From Arthrobacter zhangbolii (lineage in GTDB: Bacteria; Actinomycetota; Actinomycetes; Actinomycetales; Micrococcaceae), in the NCBI RefSeq assembly GCF_022869865.1, contig NZ_CP094984.1, positions 682,001-746,000 of the forward strand: 64,000 bases of DNA. Reading direction: 5' to 3'. Shown here piece after piece: positions 59,077 through 64,000 of this stretch. Under the pieces are notes generated by a model. That model was not told the origin of the DNA. It did not search any database and worked only from the letters and a program-made list of their open reading frames with translations. How positions within the stretch are numbered: position 1 is the stretch's first letter; each line of letters opens with the position of its first letter. The position numbers and the translations under genes were made by a program.

Positions 59077-60267
59077 ATGACCGGCCCGCTGGCCGGCCTG
59101 CGGGTCCTGGACGCCTCCACCATCCTGGCCGGCCCGCTGTGCTGCCAGCTGCTGGGGGACTTCGGCGCCGAAGTCATCAAGATTGAACACCCCCAGCACG
59201 GGGACAGCATGCGCGGCCACGGGGAAAGTAAAAACGGCATCCCGTTGTGGTGGAAGGAAGTTTCGCGCAACAAGCGCACCCTGGGCCTGAGCCTGAGCAC
59301 TCCGGAGGGTGCCGAAGTCTTCCGGCGGCTGGCCGCAACCGCGGACGTGGTGGTGGAGAACTTCCGCCCCGGCACCCTGGAACGCTGGGGACTGGGACCG
59401 GACGTGCTGGCCGAACTGAACCCCGGGCTGGTCCTGGTCCGGCTCACCGGCTTCGGCCAGACCGGACCGTACTCGGCCCGCGCCGGCTTCGGCACCCTCG
59501 CCGAGGCGATGAGCGGCTTCGCGCACCTCACCGGCCCGGCGGACGGCCCGCCCACCCTGCCGGCCTTTGGCCTGGCGGACAGCATCTGCGGCATCGCCGC
59601 TTCCTCGGCCGTGCTGATGGCCCTGCGCCACCGGGACGCCACCGGTGAAGGGCAGACCGTGGACCTGAGCATCCTGGAACCCATCATGACCGCCGTCGGT
59701 CCCAGCCCCACGGTCTACCAGCAGCTGGGCGTGATCGGGCAGCGCCACGGCAACCAGTCCACCAACAACGCCCCGCGCAACACCTACCTCACCAAGGACG
59801 GCAAATGGGTGGCGGTGTCCACCAGTGCCCAGCGCATTGCCGAACGGGTAATGGAGCTGGTGGGCCACCCCGAAGTCATCACCGAACCGTGGTTCGCCGC
59901 CGGCAGCACCCGGGTGGAGCACGCCGAGGAACTGGACGGCTATGTGGGCAGCTGGATCGCCGACCGCAGCCGCGAAGACGTGCTGGCCGCATTCTCCGAC
60001 GCCGGAGCCGCCGTCGCCGCCGTTTATGACGCCCGCGACGTGGTGGAGGACCCGCACATCCGGGAAACCGAGATGCTGCTCGAAGTCCCGGACCCGGACC
60101 TGGGTTCGGTGCTGCAGCACAACGTGATGTTCCGGTTGAGCAAAAGCCCGGGCCGGATCCGCTTCACCGGGCGCAGCCTCGGCGCGGACACCGCGGACAT
60201 CCTGCACGAAATCGGTTATTCGGACCGTGAGGTCTCCAGTCTCAGGGAAAGCGACGTCATCAAATGA
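59077..60267 (+). CDS. Family III (CaiB/BaiF) CoA-transferase
   Basis: A 396-residue CoA-transferase: PLAGLRVLDASTILAGPLCCQLLGDFGAEVIKIEHPQHGDSMR, WWKEVSRNKRTLGLSL and VVVENFRPGTLERWGLGPDVLAELNPGLVLVRLTGFGQTGPYS are classical. The catalytic Asp is likely that of FGLADSICGIAASSAVLMAL. It would activate a carboxylic acid intermediate with CoA, consistent with the CitE-like lyase in the same locus. Family-typical start at ATG 59077; an in-frame GTG at 58996 would add a Pro/Thr-rich head of 27 residues. Its stop overlaps the next gene. Confidence 0.88.
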   Translation: MTGPLAGLRVLDASTILAGPLCCQLLGDFGAEVIKIEHPQHGDSMRGHGESKNGIPLWWKEVSRNKRTLGLSLSTPEGAEVFRRLAATADVVVENFRPGTLERWGLGPDVLAELNPGLVLVRLTGFGQTGPYSARAGFGTLAEAMSGFAHLTGPADGPPTLPAFGLADSICGIAASSAVLMALRHRDATGEGQTVDLSILEPIMTAVGPSPTVYQQLGVIGQRHGNQSTNNAPRNTYLTKDGKWVAVSTSAQRIAERVMELVGHPEVITEPWFAAGSTRVEHAEELDGYVGSWIADRSREDVLAAFSDAGAAVAAVYDARDVVEDPHIRETEMLLEVPDPDLGSVLQHNVMFRLSKSPGRIRFTGRSLGADTADILHEIGYSDREVSSLRESDVIK

Positions 60268-61076
60268 GCGATGCACTGCTGGAAGCAGTCACCAACGGCA
60301 TCTCCTTCGTGGATCTGGGCCGCCAGCTGAACGTCGGCATGCCGCAGTCACCGAACCATCCTCAGTTCTGGCACACCCTGCCGCGCCGGCACGGGGACAT
60401 GGTCCGGGCCGACGGCGGCAGCGCCGCCAATGACATGATCACCACCGGCACGCACGTGGGCACCCACATCGATGCACTGGCGCACGTGAGCCAGGACGGC
60501 AAGCTGTTCGGCGGCGCGGACGCCGGCCAGTCCTGCCTCGGCGGCAAATACGTGGAACACGGAGTGCACACCATCGAACCCATGGTCCGCCGCGGCATCC
60601 TCCTGGACGCCGCCGGCTACCTGGGCACGGATGTGCTGGAGGGCGGCTACGAAATCACCGTGGCGGACCTGCAGGGCTGCCTCGCCGCCCAGCAGGTGGA
60701 GCTGCGTGCAGGGGACGTGGTGCTGATCCGTTCCGGCTGGGGCCAGCGGTTCGCCGAGGGCGCCGCCTACGTGGGCAAGGACTCGGGGGTGCCGGGCATC
60801 AGCGAGGACGGTGCCGCATGGCTGGCCGCGCAGGGCATCCACGCCGCCGGTGCGGACAGCATCGCCTTTGAACGGCTGGCCCCCGGCGGCGGGCACGCCG
60901 CGCTGCCGGCGCATCGGGTGTTCCTGGTGGAAAACGGCATTTACATCATCGAGGCACTGGACCTGGAGGAGCTGGCCCAGCGCCGGATCCATGAATTCAC
61001 CTTTGTGCTGGTGCCGCTGAACATCTTCGGCGCCACCGGGTCCCCGGTCCGCCCGCTGGCGCTGGTGGCAGCATGA
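60264..61076 (+). CDS. Cyclase family protein (kynurenine formamidase-like metal hydrolase)
   Basis: A 270-residue member of the cyclase/KynB-like family. The metal motif HxGTHxDxxxH is intact: TGTHVGTHIDALAHV gives His64, His68, Asp70 and His74. GDVVLIRSGWGQRFAEG and the following acid/His residues near GGGHAALPAHRVFLVENGIYIIEALDLEELA complete the fold. Members hydrolyse amide or lactone bonds (N-formylkynurenine, isatin, cyclic amides). Here it may open a cyclic amide or a lactam formed by the amidohydrolase route. Overlaps both neighbours by 4 bp. Confidence 0.87.
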   Translation: MSDALLEAVTNGISFVDLGRQLNVGMPQSPNHPQFWHTLPRRHGDMVRADGGSAANDMITTGTHVGTHIDALAHVSQDGKLFGGADAGQSCLGGKYVEHGVHTIEPMVRRGILLDAAGYLGTDVLEGGYEITVADLQGCLAAQQVELRAGDVVLIRSGWGQRFAEGAAYVGKDSGVPGISEDGAAWLAAQGIHAAGADSIAFERLAPGGGHAALPAHRVFLVENGIYIIEALDLEELAQRRIHEFTFVLVPLNIFGATGSPVRPLALVAA

Positions 61077-62551
61077 GCGCCGTCCACGCCGGCGAGCGCA
61101 CCCTCGCCCAGCAGTTGGGGGACTTCGCCGCCGGAACCCGCTACGAGGACCTGCCGGACGAGGTGGTGGAAAGCGTCAAGGCCCGGGTGCTGGACATCCT
61201 GGGCATCGCCGCCGCTGCGGCGCCGCTGGACACCAGCCGGGCCGCCCGGCGGTGGGCCGCAGACCAGGGCGGCACGCCGTCGGCCTCCGCCGTGGGTGTG
61301 CCCGCACTGCTGCCGGCCAGCCAGGCCGCGTTTGTCAACGGGGTGCTGGCGCACTCGCTGGACTATGACGACACGCATCTGCCCTCCGTGCTGCATCCCA
61401 GCGCCAGCGTGATTCCCGCGGTGCTTGCCGCCGCGCAGGCCGCCGGGAAGGACGGCCGGGACGCGATCCGGGCCATCGCCGTCGGGCTGGAAATCTGTGT
61501 CCGGCTGGGCATGGCCGGCTATGACACCGAGGCGAAGAACTCCACCTTCTTTGAACACGGCCAGCACGCCACCTCCATCTGCGGGGCCATGGGCGCCGCC
61601 GCCGGCGTGGCCGCGCTGCTCGGCGACGGGCAGCTGGTCACTGACGCCCTAGGCGTCACCGCCTCCATGGCCTCGGGCATTATCGAGTCCAACCGCACCG
61701 GCGGCACGGTCAAACGCATCCACTGCGGCTGGGCCGCGCACGCCGCCGTCAGCGCCGTGGAGCTGGTCCGCTACGGGCTCACCGGACCGCCCACCGTGCT
61801 GGAGGGCAGGTTCGGGTTCTTCCAGGCCTGGCTGCAGGGCCGGTTCAATCCGGCGGCCATCACCGACGGGCTGGGGGAGCAGTGGCAGGTACCGGACATC
61901 TTCTTCAAGCCGTATCCGGCCAACCACTTCACCCACGCCGCGGTGGACGCCGCCGCCGCGCTGCGCCGCGCAGGCATTGGGCCCGACGACGTCGAATCCT
62001 TCACCCTGGGCGTGCCGGCACCGAACCTGCGCACCATCGGTGAACCGCTGGCCGTCAAGCAGCAGCCGGAAACGGGTTACATGGCCCAGTTCTCCGGACC
62101 CTATGCGGTGGCCGCCGGGCTGCTGGGCGGCGGCGGGCTGGAAGTCGGCCTGGATGACTACACCGACGAGCTGGCGAAGGACGCCACCCGCCGGGCCATC
62201 ATGGCCAAGGTCAACGTAGTGCCCGACGACGAATGCACCGCCATCTTCCCGATGCAGTTCCCCGCCGTACTCACCGCCCGGCTCACCGACGGCCGGACGG
62301 TCACGGAGAAGGTCCTCACCACCCGTGGCGGGCCGCAGCGCCCGCTCGGCTTCGAGGACCTGGGCGCCAAATTCGAGGACAACGCCCGCCGCACCCTGGC
62401 CCCGGAGGCACGGGACCACCTGCGCGAAACCTGCCGCACGCTGCAGGACTGCACCGACCTTTCAATTCTGTTCACCGACCTCTCCGCTGCCGACGCTCCG
62501 GCGTCCGGCACCCCCACGAACCTCCCCACACTAGAAAGAGGAAACAAATGA
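61073..62551 (+). CDS. MmgE/PrpD family protein, copy 2
   Basis: A 492-residue second MmgE/PrpD protein. LAQQLGDFAAGTRYEDLPDEVVESVKARVLDILGIAAAAAPLD opens the helical domain; AHSLDYDDTHLPSVLHPSASVIPAVLAAAQ is the LDYDDTH-xxxxHPs motif, better preserved than in copy 1, and GTVKRIHCGWAAHAAVSAVEL and FKPYPANHFTHAAVDAA continue. It is distant in sequence from copy 1, so the two probably perform different steps. Overlaps both neighbours by 4 bp. Confidence 0.88.
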   Translation: MSAVHAGERTLAQQLGDFAAGTRYEDLPDEVVESVKARVLDILGIAAAAAPLDTSRAARRWAADQGGTPSASAVGVPALLPASQAAFVNGVLAHSLDYDDTHLPSVLHPSASVIPAVLAAAQAAGKDGRDAIRAIAVGLEICVRLGMAGYDTEAKNSTFFEHGQHATSICGAMGAAAGVAALLGDGQLVTDALGVTASMASGIIESNRTGGTVKRIHCGWAAHAAVSAVELVRYGLTGPPTVLEGRFGFFQAWLQGRFNPAAITDGLGEQWQVPDIFFKPYPANHFTHAAVDAAAALRRAGIGPDDVESFTLGVPAPNLRTIGEPLAVKQQPETGYMAQFSGPYAVAAGLLGGGGLEVGLDDYTDELAKDATRRAIMAKVNVVPDDECTAIFPMQFPAVLTARLTDGRTVTEKVLTTRGGPQRPLGFEDLGAKFEDNARRTLAPEARDHLRETCRTLQDCTDLSILFTDLSAADAPASGTPTNLPTLERGNK

Positions 62552-64000
62552 GCACCTATGACCTGCTGGTAAAGAACGTCCAGGTTGTCCGTCCCGGCGG
62601 CGACGGCGCCGAAGCCCTCGACCTGGCCATCAAGGACGGCAAGTTCGCCGCCATCGAGGCCGGCATTGATCCCGGCACCGCCGCCGAAGTGGTCGACGGC
62701 GGCGGCAAGCATCTGTTCCCGGGCGTGGTGGACGTGCACCAGCACTGGGGCATCTACAACGAGCTGGGCGAGGACACCGAGTCCGAAAGCCGGGCCAGCG
62801 CCCAGGGCGGTGTCACCAGCGGCATCACCTATATCCGCACCGGCGCCTACTACCTGAACAAGTCCGGCCCCTACAAGGAGATCTTCCCGGAGATCCTCGA
62901 AGCCGCCGACGGCCGCGCGTACATCGACTACGGCTTCCACGTGGCCCCGATCTTGAAGGAGCACATCGAGGAAATCCCTGACCTGCTGGACATGGGGGTG
63001 CCGTCCTTCAAGATCTTTATGTTCTACGGAATCCACGGCCTGCACGGCAAGTCCAGCGACCAGGGCAAGTTCCTGATGATTCCGCCGGAGGACTCCTACG
63101 ACTACGCGCACTTCGAATTCGTCATGCGCGCCATCGAAAAGGCCCGCCGGGACCCGAAGTACGCGGACATTGCGGACCAGATCTCCCTGTCCCTGCACTG
63201 CGAGACCGCCGAGATCATGCGCGCCTACACCAAGATGGTGGAGGACGCAGGGGAGCTGAAGGGCCTGGAAGCCTACAGCGCCTCCCGTCCGCCACACTCG
63301 GAGGGCCTGGCCATCACCATCGCCTCCTACCTGGCGTATGAGACGGAGCTGCCGAACATCAACCTGCTGCACCTCTCCTCCCGCAAGGCCATCGAGGCGG
63401 CCATGATGATGCAGGAGACCTTCCCGCACATCAACTTCCGCCGCGAGGTCACCGTGGGCCACCTGCTGGCGGACTTCAACACCGCCAACATGGGCGGGAA
63501 GGTCAACCCGCCGCTGCGCTCCCCGGAAGACGTGGAAGCACTCTGGGAGCACCTGCTCGCCGGGCACTTCTCCTGGGTCACCTCCGACCACGCCTGCTGC
63601 AAGGACGAAACCAAGTTCGGTGATCCGCGTGATGACGTGTTCCTGGCCAAGTCCGGCTTCGGCGGCGCGGAATACCTGCTGCCGGGCATGATCTCCGAGG
63701 GCCGCAAGCGCGGACTGTCCTACAACCGGATCGCGGAGCTGGTCTCCAAAAACCCGGCCGACCGCTACGGCATGCCCGGCAAGGGTGACCTGGCCGTGGG
63801 CTTCGACGCCGATTTCTGCCTGGTGGATGACAGTGTGCAGTACACCGTGCGGGCCGAGGACTCGATGTCCACGCAGGACTACACACCGTTCGAGGGCTTC
63901 GAGCTCACCGCCGCCGTCACGGATACCTACCTGCGCGGCAGCAAGGTCTTCGGCGACGGCGCCATGGTGGGCGAACCCCGCGGCAAGTACGTCAAGCGCT
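62548..64000 (+). CDS. Dihydropyrimidinase/D-hydantoinase-type amidohydrolase (cut at right edge)
   Basis: 484 codons are visible with no stop, so almost the whole protein is present. Metal ligands of a binuclear amidohydrolase are seen: His64 and His66 (VDVHQHWG), carboxylated Lys155 (VPSFKIFMFYG), His217 (SLHCETAEIM), His275 (NLLHLSSRK) and Asp347 (WVTSDHACC). The order and spacing fit D-hydantoinase, dihydropyrimidinase and allantoinase, which open cyclic amides of the ureide or imide kind. Start ATG overlaps the previous stop; AGAAAGAGGAAAC is the ribosome site. Confidence 0.9.
   Translation, partial: MSTYDLLVKNVQVVRPGGDGAEALDLAIKDGKFAAIEAGIDPGTAAEVVDGGGKHLFPGVVDVHQHWGIYNELGEDTESESRASAQGGVTSGITYIRTGAYYLNKSGPYKEIFPEILEAADGRAYIDYGFHVAPILKEHIEEIPDLLDMGVPSFKIFMFYGIHGLHGKSSDQGKFLMIPPEDSYDYAHFEFVMRAIEKARRDPKYADIADQISLSLHCETAEIMRAYTKMVEDAGELKGLEAYSASRPPHSEGLAITIASYLAYETELPNINLLHLSSRKAIEAAMMMQETFPHINFRREVTVGHLLADFNTANMGGKVNPPLRSPEDVEALWEHLLAGHFSWVTSDHACCKDETKFGDPRDDVFLAKSGFGGAEYLLPGMISEGRKRGLSYNRIAELVSKNPADRYGMPGKGDLAVGFDADFCLVDDSVQYTVRAEDSMSTQDYTPFEGFELTAAVTDTYLRGSKVFGDGAMVGEPRGKYVKR

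Noticed and set aside
58309-60276. A 655-codon open frame on the minus strand across the flavoprotein and CoA-transferase genes
   Set aside because: Antisense shadow of two well-supported genes; no start signal and low-complexity Arg/Ala/Pro sequence.

Overview
The window is GC-rich, dense bacterial chromosome with high third-position GC, short intergenic gaps and many 1-4 bp stop/start overlaps (ATGA, GTGA). Several GTG starts, an FCD-type GntR, a class I PPK2, a DUF2252 protein, an Excalibur/HNH lipoprotein and a GH15 enzyme with the actinobacterial N-terminal domain point to an actinobacterium, most likely an Arthrobacter-like member of the Micrococcaceae (inference; there is no rRNA or tRNA here to test it). 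I saw no insertion sequence, prophage, CRISPR array or RNA gene. The window is a chain of catabolic and transport modules, each with a local regulator.

Layout. 1-2918: sulfite-exporter-type permease (cut at the left edge), then gluconokinase and gluconate permease closed by a strong terminator. 2941-10026: DUF2252 protein, cation/proton antiporter, GNAT enzyme, an FCD regulator with an alpha/beta hydrolase, an NmrA-type protein and polyphosphate kinase 2. 10169-17571: secreted HNH nuclease-like lipoprotein, GH15 glucosidase, GluQRS, small membrane proteins, an amino acid permease and a secreted protein. 17716-19503: ArsR regulator with two tandem SRPBCC proteins and a VOC protein. 19781-24815: aromatic ring cleavage (ring-cleaving dioxygenase, hydrolase, maleylacetate reductase, then a metallo-beta-lactamase-fold protein and an AAHS-type transporter). 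25647-29543: ChvE/GguAB-type monosaccharide ABC importer. 29633-31478: two VOC proteins and an AraC regulator.

31438-37351: a LysR regulator divergent from FAD oxidoreductase, sugar-type dehydrogenase/epimerase and an SsuABC/NMT1-type ABC importer; the substrate is unknown. 38232-46300: one long minus-strand operon that appears to encode uptake (TRAP dctPQM) and complete breakdown of unsaturated uronates: kduI, kduD, kdgK, eda, plus an IclR regulator and a zinc alcohol dehydrogenase. A perfect 9+3+9 palindrome resembling a KdgR box lies at its presumed promoter. 46793-48726: a two-gene unit I cannot assign.

48736-64000 (cut at the right edge): the most novel part. An IclR regulator and a CitE-like lyase are divergent from a Liv-type ABC importer that runs straight into an Asp/Glu/hydantoin-racemase-type protein, two MmgE/PrpD proteins, a flavin dehydrogenase, a class III CoA-transferase, a cyclase-family hydrolase and a dihydropyrimidinase-type amidohydrolase. 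Nearly all junctions overlap by 4 bp. Three copies of a GTTCCG-N5-CGGAAC-like site lie in the divergent promoter region. The enzyme set suggests opening of a cyclic amide/imide/ureide, racemisation, then CoA activation and retro-aldol cleavage of a dicarboxylic acid, but I cannot name the substrate and know of no described pathway with this exact gene set.
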